Shown here piece by piece: positions 50,400-59,809 of a DNA stretch of 64,000 nucleotides. The notes under the pieces were generated by a model. The model did no database searches. It was given only the letters and a program-made list of their open reading frames with translations, and was not told the origin of the DNA. The position numbers and the translations under genes were made by a program. Origin of the DNA: Pseudomonas protegens (GTDB lineage Bacteria > Pseudomonadota > Gammaproteobacteria > Pseudomonadales > Pseudomonadaceae); assembly GCF_013407925.2 (NCBI RefSeq), contig NZ_CP060201.1, positions 2,046,001 through 2,110,000 of the forward strand, read 5' to 3'. Position 1 is the first letter of the stretch. Every line of letters starts with the position of its first letter.

Positions 50400-52757
50400 A
50401 TGACCGAGCAACCCACCCGTCTCACTCCCTTGGCCCGCGCGTTGCGCCACTTGCTGCTGGGCGCCAGCCTGACTCTCGGCGGTCTGCCCCTGGCTCAGGC
50501 CGCCGAGGCAGCCAAGAGTTATCACATTGCCCCCACCACCCTGGAGGACGCGCTGAACCAGTTCGGCCGGGAGTCCGGGGTGCTGATTTCCTTCGGTTCA
50601 CAGCTCACCCGTGGCGTGCAAAGCCGTGGCCTGGAAGGGCAATACGCTGCGCAGGAAGGCCTTGATGCCCTGCTGCAAGGCACCGGCCTGCAAGCCCGCG
50701 CCGAAGGCAACAATGCCTTCAGCCTGCAACCGGCCAGCCCGGACAAAGCCCCACAAACGCTGCACCTGGAGGCCTCCAACGTGGTGGGCGACTGGCTCGG
50801 TGATGCCCAGCAGAACGATGTGTTCGAGCACGCCGGCGCCCGCGACGTGATCCGCCGGGAAGAATTCGAACGCCAAGGTGCAACCCAGGCGCGGGACGTG
50901 CTCAATCGGATTCCCGGGGTCAATGCACCGGACAACAACGGCACCGGCAGCCACGACATGGCGCTGAACTTCGCTATCCGTGGCCTCAATCCGCGCCTGG
51001 CCTCGCGTTCCACGGTATTGATGGATGGCATTCCGGTGCCTTTCGCCCCCTACGGTCAGCCGCAACTGTCGTTTGCCCCCATCAGCATGGGCAACATGGA
51101 CGCGGTGGACGTGGTACGCGGCGGCGGTGCGGTGCGCTATGGCCCGCAGAACGTCGGCGGCATCGTCAACTTCGTGACCCGGGCGATTCCCGATACGCCA
51201 ACGGTCAAGGGCGGTTTTCAGACCGAGACCAGCCCCTCCTCCAGCCATGACGGCTTCAAGACCACCGGCAACCTGCTGGCCGGCGGTACCGCCGACAACG
51301 GCCTGGGTGGCGCCCTGCTGTACTCCGGCACCCGCGGCGGCGACTGGCGCGAACACAGCGACACGCAGATCGACGACCTGATCCTCAAGGGCAAGTACCA
51401 GCTCGATGAGGCCAACAGCTTCAACGCCATGGCCCAGTACTACGAAGGTCAGGCGGACATGCCGGGGGGCCTGAACGTAGCGGACTACAAGGCCAACCCG
51501 TACCAGTCGACCCGCCCTTACGACAAGTTCTGGGGCCGGCGCACGATGTTCAACGTCGGCTACCGCTACCAGGAAGACCGTCGTGAATTCACCGTCAACA
51601 GCTTCTTCACCAAGACCCTGCGCAGCGGTTACCTGGACCAGGGCAGCTTCCTTTCTCTGTCACCCCGGGAATATTGGGTGCGCGGCCTGGAAACCCGCTT
51701 CGCCCAGGGCTTCGACCTGGGCGCCAGCAGCCACGAGGTGGGGGTCGGTTATCGCTACATCAACGAGGCCGGGCATGAACTGCGCTATCGCACACCGCTG
51801 ACCGCCAATCAGCAACTGCCCACCAGCAACAGCCGCAACGACCGCGACACCCGCGGCGGCACCGAGGCCCATGCGTTCTTCGTCGACGACCGGATCGATA
51901 TCGGCAAGTGGACCCTGACCCCGGGCATCCGCTACGAGATGATCGAGTCCCAGCAAAGCAACAACCTCACCCACGTCAAATACCAGGGCGACTACAACAC
52001 CGCGCTGCCGGCGCTGAACGTGATGTATCACCTCAACGAGAACTGGAACCTCTACGCCAATACCGAAGGCTCCTTCGGCAGCGTGCAGTACAGCCAGATG
52101 CCCAACCGTGTGGCCAGCGGCGAGGTCAAACCGGAAAAGGCCCGCACCTGGGAACTGGGCACCCGCTATGACGACGGCACCCTGCGGGCGGAGCTCGGTG
52201 CGTTCCTGATCAACTTCGACAACCAGTACGACAGCAACCAGACCAACGACAGCGTGATCGCTCGTGGCGAGACCCGCCATCAGGGGATCGAGGGCAGCCT
52301 CAACTACGCCCTGGATGGCCTGGATCCGGCGTTGGCCGGTTTCAATGTTTACGCCACCTACGCCTACGTCGATGCCACGATTCGTGAGGACGGTCCGAAC
52401 AAGGGCAACCGTGTGCCCTTCTCCTCCAAGCACAAGGGCACCCTGGGCGTGAGCTACACCGAAGGCCCGTGGAAGCTCAATCTCGACAGCAGCTACCAGA
52501 GCAGCCAGTTCGCCGACAATGCCAACACCTCGCGCGAAAGCGCCGATGGCAGCAACGGTCGAATTCCCGGCTACATGCTGTTCAGCACCCGCGCCGGCTA
52601 TGACTTCGGCCCGCAGCTGTCAGACCTGAATGTCGCGGTGGGGGTGAAGAACATCTTCAATCACCAGTACTTCACGCGCTCTTTCGACGACAACAACAAG
52701 GGCAAATACGTGGGCGAACCGCGCACCCTGTATGTGCAGACATCCGTCGCCTTCTAA
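50400..52757 (+). CDS. fecA: Ferric citrate outer-membrane receptor FecA
   Basis: The 785-residue TonB-dependent receptor has a signal peptide (GGLPLAQAAEA), an STN signalling domain (about 40-110: SYHIAPTTLEDALNQFGRES, LEGQYAAQEGLDALLQGTGL), a plug with ARDVLNRIPGVNAPDNNGTG and LASRSTVLMDGIPVPFAPYG, and VRYGPQNVGGIVNFVTRAIP. These closely match the P. aeruginosa FecA I remember. The gene follows fecIR, with a 130-base gap that should contain the FecI-dependent promoter, and ends at a bidirectional terminator. Confidence 0.93.
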   Translation: MTEQPTRLTPLARALRHLLLGASLTLGGLPLAQAAEAAKSYHIAPTTLEDALNQFGRESGVLISFGSQLTRGVQSRGLEGQYAAQEGLDALLQGTGLQARAEGNNAFSLQPASPDKAPQTLHLEASNVVGDWLGDAQQNDVFEHAGARDVIRREEFERQGATQARDVLNRIPGVNAPDNNGTGSHDMALNFAIRGLNPRLASRSTVLMDGIPVPFAPYGQPQLSFAPISMGNMDAVDVVRGGGAVRYGPQNVGGIVNFVTRAIPDTPTVKGGFQTETSPSSSHDGFKTTGNLLAGGTADNGLGGALLYSGTRGGDWREHSDTQIDDLILKGKYQLDEANSFNAMAQYYEGQADMPGGLNVADYKANPYQSTRPYDKFWGRRTMFNVGYRYQEDRREFTVNSFFTKTLRSGYLDQGSFLSLSPREYWVRGLETRFAQGFDLGASSHEVGVGYRYINEAGHELRYRTPLTANQQLPTSNSRNDRDTRGGTEAHAFFVDDRIDIGKWTLTPGIRYEMIESQQSNNLTHVKYQGDYNTALPALNVMYHLNENWNLYANTEGSFGSVQYSQMPNRVASGEVKPEKARTWELGTRYDDGTLRAELGAFLINFDNQYDSNQTNDSVIARGETRHQGIEGSLNYALDGLDPALAGFNVYATYAYVDATIREDGPNKGNRVPFSSKHKGTLGVSYTEGPWKLNLDSSYQSSQFADNANTSRESADGSNGRIPGYMLFSTRAGYDFGPQLSDLNVAVGVKNIFNHQYFTRSFDDNNKGKYVGEPRTLYVQTSVAF

Positions 52758-52792
52758 ACCCCGCCCCGCGCCACACAAACGCACCTGGCAGT

Positions 52793-52826
52793 GAAAAAAA
52801 AGGGCCTGCAATGCAGGCCCTTCTTT
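52793..52826. terminator. Bidirectional rho-independent terminator between fecA and the HPF-like gene
   Basis: GGGCCTG-CAATG-CAGGCCC (52802-52820) is flanked by seven or eight A residues on the left and TTCTTT on the right, so it can terminate transcripts from both directions. Confidence 0.8.
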
Positions 52827-52844
52827 GGGGGGGACGCTTGGCCG

Positions 52845-53252
52845 TCAGCTATTGAGCGCGGCCTGTTGGTTTTCCAGGAATTCTTCTTCAAGCAGGGCAT
52901 CGGCCTCGCTGCCATCGCTGCTGGGCACGGCGGCCGCACGTTTGCCGCGCAGTTTGCCGAACATGTGCTCCAGGGCGCTTTCCAGCTTGACGGTGGCGCC
53001 ATCGATGGCCTGTTCCAAAGTATCGGCCTTGTGGGTCACGGAAATCGGTTGGTGACCTTTCGGACGGGCTTCCAGCTGGCAGCGCATATCGTCTGGACCG
53101 GACTTGCCGCCGTTCTCGTCGCGCAGGTGGACCACGACCCGGGTCAAATCTTCTTCGTAGCGTTCGAGCGTGCTTTCAACGGTGCTGCGCACCCACTCCT
53201 CCATCCGAAGGCTGCTTTGAATATGGTTATCGCTATGGACTTGGATTTGCAT
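52845..53252 (-). CDS. HPF/RaiA-family ribosome-associated protein
   Basis: A 135-residue protein with the S30AE (HPF/RaiA) fold: MQIQVHSDNHIQSSLRMEEW start, LTRVVVHLRDENGGKSGPDD and QPISVTHKADTLEQAIDGAT, followed by a low-complexity acidic tail. Such proteins bind the 30S decoding region and protect or silence ribosomes under stress. It is longer than the short HPF but lacks the dimerising C domain of long HPF. It is monocistronic, ending at a shared terminator. Confidence 0.82.
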   Translation of the reverse strand: MQIQVHSDNHIQSSLRMEEWVRSTVESTLERYEEDLTRVVVHLRDENGGKSGPDDMRCQLEARPKGHQPISVTHKADTLEQAIDGATVKLESALEHMFGKLRGKRAAAVPSSDGSEADALLEEEFLENQQAALNS

Positions 53253-53465
53253 AGTTCTTCCCTTATTTCAGCTTGCTCGTAAGAGGGTCAAGGCAGGGCG
53301 TTTGGACCTGCTTTTCGTGACCTCTTGATTACACAATTAGGCACGGCGAGGAACATTTCAACCCCTAAAAAAAGATAAATATTCATACGCAAATAAACCC
53401 GGACAAACTGCAAAAGCGCTGTTACTGTCGGGAGTTAGCTCGATTCGGCTTCCTCGCTCAAACCC

Positions 53466-54413
53466 TCACAACTGCCCCTCTCCCAGGGGGTGCAGACCGC
53501 GAAAAATCTCCGCCTCTTCCACCAGCCAGTCATGCACCGCGCGCACGCCCGGATGACTCAGCGCGCCCGGCGCATAAAGCAGCACATAGCGCTTGTGATT
53601 GGGCACCGCCAGGCCGAAAGGCACGATCAGGGTGCCGCGCTCCAGCTCGTCGTTGAGCAGGGTGCGCCGGGCAATCGCCACGCCCATGCCGGCGATCGCC
53701 GCCTCGATGGTCAGGTGGTTGCGGTTGAAGGTATGACCACGACGCACATCCGCGCCTTCGAAGCCGATGGCATTGAGGTAGAACTCCCACTCGGCGTATT
53801 CGTAGCTGCCACGCCAGGCGGTGATGTCGTGCAGCAGCGCAAAGTGCGCCAGATCCGCCGGACCATGCAGCGGCGGCCGGCCCCGCAGCAGGCTCGGCGC
53901 GCACACGGGGAAAATCTGCTCGTCCAATAGCGCGGTGGACTGCAAGCCCGGATAACTGCCGTCGTTCAGGTCGATGGCCAGGTCGAAGTCACCTTCGTGC
54001 AGGGCCACGCTGCTGTCTTCGGCCACCAGCCGCAGCTGGATCTCCGGATAACGCTGTTGCAGGCGCGGCAGACGCGGGGTCAGCCATTTGCCGAGAAATG
54101 AAGGGATCGACCGCAGACGCAAGGTGCCGCTGATCATTCCCGCGTCCAGGCGCCGCAATTCCGCATCGATGCTGCCGTAGGCCTCGCTCACCGTCAGCGC
54201 CAGGCGCTGGCCCTCGGCACTCAGCTCGACGCCCCGGGGCCGGCGGTGAAACAGGCGCAGGCCCAGGCGCTCCTCCAACTGGCGGATCTGCTGGCTGACC
54301 GCACCGGGAGTGATGTGCAGTTCTTCGGCACAGCGGGTAAAGGACAGGTGCCGCGCGGCACAGGAAAACACATGCAGCCAGACATAGGTCTGGGCATGAA
54401 ACTGACGACTCAT
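53466..54413 (-). CDS. LysR-family regulator of the serine catabolic genes (GcvA-like)
   Basis: A 315-residue LTTR with the GcvA-type start (WLHVFSCAARHLSFTRCAEE, LHITPGAVSQQIRQLEERLG) and a substrate-binding domain (LRLRSIPSFLGKWLTPRLPR). It is divergently transcribed from sdaA, and a TTTAG-N5-CTAAA palindrome lies just before its start. Control of sdaA and the serine transporter is the natural inference; the inducer is unknown. Confidence 0.88.
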   Translation of the reverse strand: MSRQFHAQTYVWLHVFSCAARHLSFTRCAEELHITPGAVSQQIRQLEERLGLRLFHRRPRGVELSAEGQRLALTVSEAYGSIDAELRRLDAGMISGTLRLRSIPSFLGKWLTPRLPRLQQRYPEIQLRLVAEDSSVALHEGDFDLAIDLNDGSYPGLQSTALLDEQIFPVCAPSLLRGRPPLHGPADLAHFALLHDITAWRGSYEYAEWEFYLNAIGFEGADVRRGHTFNRNHLTIEAAIAGMGVAIARRTLLNDELERGTLIVPFGLAVPNHKRYVLLYAPGALSHPGVRAVHDWLVEEAEIFRGLHPLGEGQL

Positions 54414-54415
54414 CG

Positions 54416-54430
54416 TTTAGTCCTGCTAAA
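54416..54430. promoter_or_regulatory. Inverted repeat, probable LysR-type operator
   Basis: TTTAG-TCCTG-CTAAA is a perfect five-base inverted repeat beginning three bases from the LysR start codon and about 120 bases before sdaA. Its position suits autorepression plus activation of the divergent sdaA. Confidence 0.45.
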
Positions 54431-54548
54431 GAATCTCTTAGGAATTTTCGTTGGTCAGCCGCGACCGACCCGGGCAGTATCGCCGACATTGCGCTTGGCC
54501 TACAAAAAATGGCAGCGATCCACCTTCCATTGCTTGTAAGGCTTTAGC

Positions 54549-55925
54549 ATGGCTATCAGTGTTTTCGATCTTTTCAAAGTCGGTATCGGCCCCTCCAGTT
54601 CCCACACCGTGGGCCCGATGCGCGCCGCCGCGACCTTCGCCCAGGCGCTGTTCGAGCAAGGCCTGGAGCAGCAGGTGCAGCGGGTGCAGATCCGCCTGTA
54701 CGGTTCGCTGTCGGCCACCGGCGTCGGCCATGCCACCGACCGCGCCAGTGTCATGGGCCTGATGGGCGAATGGCCCGACAGCATCGATCCGGGCAGCATC
54801 AACCCTCGCATCCAGCAACTGCGCGACAGCGGCCAGCTGCTGCTGGGCGGACGCAAGCCCATCGCCTTCGACTGGCAGCAGGATTTGCTGCTGCTGGACC
54901 AAAGCCTGCCCTACCACCCCAACGCCATGTCCCTGACCGCCCACGGCGAGCAGGGCATCGTGCTGGAGCAGACCTACTACTCGGTGGGCGGCGGCTTCAT
55001 CATCGAAGCCGCCCAGGTCGAGGCCGGAGCTGAAGCCGGCGCCAGTGTCGAATTGCCTTACGACTTCAACAGCGCCGCCGAACTGCTGGCCCTGTGCAAA
55101 ACCCACAAGCTGCGGGTCGGCGAGCTGATGCTGGCCAACGAACGGGCCTGGCGCAGCGACGCCGAAATCCGCAGCGGCCTGCTGCATATCTGGTCGGTGA
55201 TGCGCGAGTGCGTCGAACAGGGCCTGCGCCACGAAGGCACCCTGCCCGGCGGCCTCGACGTCCCACGCCGCGCGGCCAAGCTGCACCGCAGCCTGCTGGA
55301 GATCGGCAAGCCGAATGTCATCACCTCGACCCTGTCGGCCATGGAGTGGGTCAACCTCTACGCCCTGGCGGTGAACGAGGAAAACGCCGCCGGCGGACGC
55401 ATGGTCACCGCCCCCACCAACGGTGCGGCGGGGATCATCCCGGCGGTGCTGCACTACTACATGAAGTTCAATCCCCAGGCCTGTGACGACGACGTCGTGA
55501 ACTTTTTCCTCGGTGCCGCGGCCGTGGGCATCCTGTGCAAGAAGAACGCCTCGATCTCCGGCGCCGAAGTCGGCTGCCAGGGCGAAGTGGGCTCGGCCTG
55601 CGCCATGGCCGCCGCCGGTCTGGCGGAAGTTCTCGGCGCCACGCCCGAGCAACTGGAGAACGCCGCCGAAATCGGCCTGGAACACAACCTCGGCCTGACC
55701 TGCGACCCGGTGGGCGGGCTGGTGCAGGTGCCGTGCATCGAACGCAACGCGATTGCCGCGGTGAAGGCGATCAACGCCACCCAGATGGCCCTGCGCGGCG
55801 ACGGCAAGCACTTCATTTCCCTGGACCGGGTGATCCGCACCATGCGCGATACCGGCGCCGACATGCACGACAAATACAAAGAAACTTCACGGGGCGGCCT
55901 GGCAGTGAGCTGGGTGGAATGCTGA
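54549..55925 (+). CDS. sdaA: L-serine ammonia-lyase (single-chain, iron-sulfur)
   Basis: SdaA deaminates L-serine to pyruvate and ammonia using a [4Fe-4S] cluster. The 458-residue chain has the beta domain start ([20 protein letters not shown]), the alpha domain motif [14 protein letters not shown] and the cluster Cys region ([37 protein letters not shown]). It begins a two-gene unit with a serine transporter 63 bases downstream, so uptake and breakdown are coupled. It is probably activated by the divergent LysR protein. Confidence 0.95.
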   Translation: MAISVFDLFKVGIGPSSSHTVGPMRAAATFAQALFEQGLEQQVQRVQIRLYGSLSATGVGHATDRASVMGLMGEWPDSIDPGSINPRIQQLRDSGQLLLGGRKPIAFDWQQDLLLLDQSLPYHPNAMSLTAHGEQGIVLEQTYYSVGGGFIIEAAQVEAGAEAGASVELPYDFNSAAELLALCKTHKLRVGELMLANERAWRSDAEIRSGLLHIWSVMRECVEQGLRHEGTLPGGLDVPRRAAKLHRSLLEIGKPNVITSTLSAMEWVNLYALAVNEENAAGGRMVTAPTNGAAGIIPAVLHYYMKFNPQACDDDVVNFFLGAAAVGILCKKNASISGAEVGCQGEVGSACAMAAAGLAEVLGATPEQLENAAEIGLEHNLGLTCDPVGGLVQVPCIERNAIAAVKAINATQMALRGDGKHFISLDRVIRTMRDTGADMHDKYKETSRGGLAVSWVEC

Positions 55926-55988
55926 GGAGCCTTGCCTGACCGTCCGTAAAACGTGAGCCCGAGCAAAAATAATAACGAGGCGATACCG

Positions 55989-57290
55989 ATGACCGATGTA
56001 CCCACACCTGCTGCCGAACACCCTGCTGTAGCCACACCCCGCGACACCGCGACAGCCCACTCGGGCTGGAGCAAGCACGACACCACCTGGATGCTCGGCC
56101 TGTATGGCACCGCCATCGGCGCCGGCACCCTGTTCCTGCCGATCAACGCCGGGGTCGGGGGCTTCTGGCCGCTGATCGTGCTGGCGCTGCTGGCCTTCCC
56201 CATGACCTTCTTCGCCCACCGCGGCCTGACCCGTTTCGTCCTTTCCGGACGCTCCGGGGACATCACCGAAGTGGTCGAGGAGCATTTCGGGATCGGCGCC
56301 GGCAAGCTGATCACCCTGCTGTACTTCTTTGCCATCTTCCCGATCCTGCTGGTGTACAGCGTGGCCCTGACCAACACCCTGGGCAGCTTCATGGAACACC
56401 AGTTGCACATGACGCCACCGCCCCGGGCGCTGCTGTCGCTGCTGCTGATCCTCGGCCTGATGGCCATCGTGCGCTGCGGCCAGGGCGTGATCGTGCGGGC
56501 CATGAGCCTGCTGGTCTATCCGTTCGTCGCCGCCTTGCTGCTCCTGGCCCTGAGCCTGATCCCCAACTGGAACGGCGCGTTCTTCGCTTCGGCCAGCGAG
56601 GGCATGCCCCTGCAGCTGTTGTTCAAGACCCTGTGGCTGGCAATTCCGGTGATGGTGTTTTCCTTCAACCACTCGCCGATCATCTCGGCCTTCGCGGTGG
56701 ACCAGAAGCGCCAGTACGGAGCCCAGGCCGAGCGCAAGAGCAACGGCATCCTGGCCACGGCCCACGGCATGATGGTGCTGACGGTGATGTTCTTCTGCTT
56801 CAGCTGTGTGCTGGCCCTGTCGCCGGCGGACCTGGTGGCGGCCAAGGAGCAGAACATTTCGATCCTGTCGTACCTGGCCAACCACTTCCAGACCCCGGTA
56901 ATCGCCTACGCCGCGCCGCTGATCGCCCTGGTGGCTATTACCAAGTCGTTCCTGGGCCACTACATCGGCGCCAGCGAAGGCTTCCAGGGGCTGATCGTGA
57001 AAAGCCTGCGCAGCCGTGGTCGCGTGCTGTCGGCCGGCAAGCTGGAAAAGATCACCGCGCTGTTCATGGTCCTCACCTGCTGGGCCGTGGCCACCTTCAA
57101 CCCGAGCATCCTCGGCATGATCGAGACCCTCGGCGGCCCGGTGATCGCCTGCCTGCTGTTCCTGATGCCGATGTACGCGATCCAGCGGGTGCCTTCACTG
57201 CGCCAGTATTCGGGCCAGCTGTCGAACCTGTTCGTGGTGCTGATCGGCCTGATCGCACTGTCTGCGATCATTTACTCGTTCCTGCCCTGA
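55989..57290 (+). CDS. Serine/threonine transporter of the HAAAP family (SdaC-like)
   Basis: The 433-residue protein has about eleven hydrophobic helices and the HAAAP signature near the start (WMLGLYGTAIGAGTLFLPIN), followed by AFPMTFFAHRGLTRFVLSG and an FSFNHSPIISAF block in the middle, all typical of SdaC/TdcC proton-coupled serine or threonine importers. The ATG at 55989 is preceded by ACGAGG. It is co-transcribed with sdaA and ends at a strong terminator. Confidence 0.92.
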   Translation: MTDVPTPAAEHPAVATPRDTATAHSGWSKHDTTWMLGLYGTAIGAGTLFLPINAGVGGFWPLIVLALLAFPMTFFAHRGLTRFVLSGRSGDITEVVEEHFGIGAGKLITLLYFFAIFPILLVYSVALTNTLGSFMEHQLHMTPPPRALLSLLLILGLMAIVRCGQGVIVRAMSLLVYPFVAALLLLALSLIPNWNGAFFASASEGMPLQLLFKTLWLAIPVMVFSFNHSPIISAFAVDQKRQYGAQAERKSNGILATAHGMMVLTVMFFCFSCVLALSPADLVAAKEQNISILSYLANHFQTPVIAYAAPLIALVAITKSFLGHYIGASEGFQGLIVKSLRSRGRVLSAGKLEKITALFMVLTCWAVATFNPSILGMIETLGGPVIACLLFLMPMYAIQRVPSLRQYSGQLSNLFVVLIGLIALSAIIYSFLP

Positions 57291-57303
57291 AACGGGCCGG
57301 GAT

Positions 57304-57334
57304 AAAAAAGCGGACCTGATGGTCCGCTTTTTTT
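57304..57334 (+). terminator. Rho-independent terminator after the serine transporter
   Basis: AAAAAAGCGGACC-TGAT-GGTCCGCTTTTTTT is a perfect stem with a four-base loop and a T tract, 14 bases after the stop codon. Confidence 0.9.
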
Positions 57335-57508
57335 GTCCCCGTATTCATTGCCCCGCGCGTTTCCCGGCATGTCCCTTGCTTTGTCCCGGGGGAGCAATAC
57401 GGACGTTGACTACCCTCGGCGAACGGCTGGCCAGTGGTCTGGAATCGCGAACTAATTCCGCGCCCTGCCGGTCAATGACTGCACGATCCAATCAGGCGGT
57501 GACGCATC

Positions 57509-57826
57509 ATGGACAACCCTTTGCAACTGATTACCGACACCTTCACCCCGCAATACCAGGTCAACCTGAGCATCCAGGGCCTGGACGGCAGCATCATGCT
57601 GACCCTGTCCGAAGGTGGCCGGGTGGTGGCCAAGCGCATGATCAGCGCGGCCCAGCGCAATGACCCGCAGCGCATCAAGCGCCTGGTGCAAAGCATTCAG
57701 TTCGGTATCGCCATCGAGCAGGGCCACAGTGCCGTGGCCATTCTCGAAGCCATGACCAACGGCGACAGCCTGGGCCTGCCGCCGCCCAAGGGCCAGACGC
57801 TCGCGCCTCCGGCCCTGCGGTTCTAG
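57509..57826 (+). CDS. DUF3509-family small protein
   Basis: A 105-residue cytosolic protein with the Pseudomonas DUF3509 start (MDNPLQLITDTFTPQYQVNL) and SIMLTLSEGGRVVAKRMISA, then a helical region (RIKRLVQSIQFGIAIEQG). Function is unknown. Its TAG stop overlaps the stop of convergent psiE at CTAG (57823-57826). Confidence 0.82.
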   Translation: MDNPLQLITDTFTPQYQVNLSIQGLDGSIMLTLSEGGRVVAKRMISAAQRNDPQRIKRLVQSIQFGIAIEQGHSAVAILEAMTNGDSLGLPPPKGQTLAPPALRF

Positions 57827-58323
57827 AGCTCGCCCTTCTCCACTTCCGGGTGTTCGCCGGAACCGGCGCCGAGCTTGCGCTGCGGATGCTCGATCTTCAC
57901 CGAGGGAAACTGCGACGAGGCGTAGCGCACCACCAGGATGGCGAAGGCCAGCAGCAGGATGCCGCCGCACAGGTAGATGATCCCCAGGTCCGGCGGGTTG
58001 TGGTGCGAGACGTTGGAGATCAGCAGCCGGGTCAGCGCGGTGATCGCCACGTAGATCAGGAAACGCACCGGCATGTGGTTGGTCTTGAAGTAGATGCCGA
58101 CCATCGCCCCCAACTCCAGGTAGATGAACAGCAGCAGGATGTCATCGATCTTGATGTGGCCCGCCTCGATCATCTGCAGAAATTCCATCACTGCCGCCCA
58201 GGCAGTCACCGCGCCAATGGCGAACAGCGCCAGGTAGTGGAATGTCTCGACGAACAGGTTGCCCAGGGACTCGGCCAGCTGGTGCACGTTCTGCCGCAGG
58301 TTCTCGGCCCAATTGATTTTCAC
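57823..58323 (-). CDS. psiE: Phosphate-starvation-inducible membrane protein PsiE
   Basis: A 166-residue inner-membrane protein with four hydrophobic helices and the PsiE pattern: LFVETFHYLALFAIGAVTAW, HIKIDDILLLFIYLELGAMV, YFKTNHMPVRFLIYVAITAL. E. coli psiE is phosphate-starvation inducible and its role is unclear. The acidic C-terminal tail (about 135-166) is soluble. No clear Pho box was found in the 266 bases upstream; a perfect palindrome TTCTGCATGCAGAA lies at 58380-58393. Confidence 0.85.
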   Translation of the reverse strand: MKINWAENLRQNVHQLAESLGNLFVETFHYLALFAIGAVTAWAAVMEFLQMIEAGHIKIDDILLLFIYLELGAMVGIYFKTNHMPVRFLIYVAITALTRLLISNVSHHNPPDLGIIYLCGGILLLAFAILVVRYASSQFPSVKIEHPQRKLGAGSGEHPEVEKGEL

Positions 58324-58530
58324 GATGGTTCTTCCTTAGGTCGGTTCGACCGGATGATGCGGATTGGACGTGACGGTTGTTCTGCATGCAGAAAAAAGGC
58401 CAGGAGCCGTCAGTGAGATGGTGGCCGCCCGCAACGAGGCACGGCCCCGTAGCAATCGGCCCGGGAAAAAAATTCCGTCTACATTAAAAAGCCACTATCC
58501 AAGGGAAAAGGATTCGCCTATTCTCTCGAC

Positions 58531-58546
58531 CTGTATATAGATACAG
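58531..58546 (+). promoter_or_regulatory. LexA (SOS) box upstream of yebG
   Basis: CTGTATATAGATACAG is a perfect match to the CTGT-N8-ACAG LexA consensus, 44 bases before the yebG start, so the gene should be DNA-damage inducible. Confidence 0.9.
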
Positions 58547-58589
58547 TGTTTATACAGACCCATTATCGTGAAGGCATGTGAGGTGGTGA

Positions 58590-58931
58590 ATGGCCGTCGA
58601 AGTGGTATACCGCAGCAGCCGAGATCTGGAGCGCTTGTTCATGGATAAAGCCGAAGCTGACCGTCATGACAAAATGCTCGAACTGGCTGAATTGCTGGCG
58701 CAAGTGTTGCACAAAGCTGTGCCATCGTTGAGCGAGCAGCAAGTGGAAGAAGCCGGGATCTACATGGCGAAAAATCGCGATGTATTTGCCAAGGCCTTCA
58801 AGAGCCAGCCGGATGCGTTGTCCGAGTTGCTCAGCGCCCCCGCTCCCGCGGTGGAGGTGGTTGAAGCGCAGCAACCTGCTGAAGTCGAGGCGCCGAACAA
58901 ACCGGCGAAAGCCGCCAAGGCGGCAAAATAG
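58590..58931 (+). CDS. yebG: YebG-family SOS-induced protein
   Basis: A 113-residue protein starting MAVEVVYRSSRDLERLFMDK, the YebG pattern, with SEQQVEEAGIYMAKNRDVFA in the middle and a Lys/Ala-rich tail (PNKPAKAAKAAK) that may bind nucleic acid. Its biochemical role is unknown; E. coli yebG is LexA controlled, and the perfect LexA box upstream supports the same here. It is monocistronic, with a terminator 20 bases downstream. Confidence 0.9.
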   Translation: MAVEVVYRSSRDLERLFMDKAEADRHDKMLELAELLAQVLHKAVPSLSEQQVEEAGIYMAKNRDVFAKAFKSQPDALSELLSAPAPAVEVVEAQQPAEVEAPNKPAKAAKAAK

Positions 58932-58950
58932 GCAGCACGCGAATTGAATA

Positions 58951-58981
58951 AGCCCTGTGTCGATGGCACAGGGCTTTTTTC
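58951..58981 (+). terminator. Rho-independent terminator after yebG
   Basis: AGCCCTGTG-TCGATGG-CACAGGGCT followed by six T residues, a nine-base stem and seven-base loop. Confidence 0.9.
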
Positions 58982-59021
58982 ATGCTTGCCGATCAAGAAG
59001 CGCCCGTTATGCAGCCGCCGG

Positions 59022-59447
59022 TCAAACGATTGCCGCGCCCTTCAGCTCGGGCAAATCGATAAGGTTGCGACGCAATATCGCAATGATCTTGTCCATGAAG
59101 ATCACCGGCAAATCGGTTGCGCCTCCATACAGGTCGACCATTCCAACCTCAACCGCGCTGTCAACGATGCTGGAGAACGTCTCGATATCCTCAGGCGCTA
59201 TCAAGGCGACAAGGCTCGCAGGCAAATCATCCCCTCGCCCATTCAATGCCAGTTGCGCTCCGGCCCTCTCCCAGGCCAGTAAACGATCTTTTTCCGGGTA
59301 GCCCTCAAGGTGTTTTATCAAGTCATCTACAGCAGGATGAGCAATACCTTGTTTCAGGCAGTAAGCCTCCAGACACGCCGCAGCGTACAACTGCAGGTCG
59401 CTGACGGAACACCCGATCAATTGCTTGTCCGTGTTAGCCGCTGTCAT
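59022..59447 (-). CDS. Hypothetical protein, second of a coupled pair
   Basis: A 141-residue, probably cytosolic, acidic helical protein (SVSDLQLYAAACLEAYCLKQ, LPASLVALIAPEDIETFSSI) that I do not recognise. The ATG at 59447 overlaps the preceding stop as ATGA and has GGGAGGT upstream. Small acidic coupled proteins of this kind are often immunity proteins left after toxin loss, but no toxin or VgrG/Rhs gene lies nearby, so this is only a suggestion. Confidence 0.6.
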   Translation of the reverse strand: MTAANTDKQLIGCSVSDLQLYAAACLEAYCLKQGIAHPAVDDLIKHLEGYPEKDRLLAWERAGAQLALNGRGDDLPASLVALIAPEDIETFSSIVDSAVEVGMVDLYGGATDLPVIFMDKIIAILRRNLIDLPELKGAAIV

Positions 59448-59710
59448 GGCGCGACCTCCCATACCCTGCAGCCTGGCGAGCAGTACCCGCAGGCTATATC
59501 CATGGCGTCCAGGACTCGGTCTTCAAATTCTTCAGGTGCGTCATGCCTGAGCGAGGCCAGATAGTTGTACACAGCCTGCGCGCCAAAGCCCCTATCGCGG
59601 TACCGCACAAGAAGCTGGCGTATCGATTGAATATCCGCACCTGAGCGCAACAGCGAAGACAACTGCTCATCCAGGTCACTATCGAGCACTTGCGGCATCG
59701 TCGAATGCAT
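59444..59710 (-). CDS. Hypothetical protein, first of a coupled pair
   Basis: An 88-residue acidic protein (LDEQLSSLLRSGADIQSIRQ, APEEFEDRVLDAMDIACGYC) with a CGYCSPGC cluster near its C terminus that could be a metal or redox site. Family not recognised. The ATG at 59710 directly abuts AAGGA; an ATG at 59698 is the alternative. It is coupled to the following 141-residue protein. Confidence 0.6.
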   Translation of the reverse strand: MHSTMPQVLDSDLDEQLSSLLRSGADIQSIRQLLVRYRDRGFGAQAVYNYLASLRHDAPEEFEDRVLDAMDIACGYCSPGCRVWEVAP

Positions 59711-59809
59711 TCCTTGTCAATTGGGCCAAGAGGGACAGGGCTCGGCACTGCAACCTTTCCCGGGCCCAGATACTACAGAGGGCAGGACCCAGAGTTAAGA
59801 CAGGGACGC

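Noticed and set aside
58380..58393. Perfect palindrome TTCTGCATGCAGAA between psiE and yebG
   Set aside because: It could be a regulator site or part of a weak hairpin, but it matches no known consensus I can name, and one 14-base palindrome is not strong evidence.
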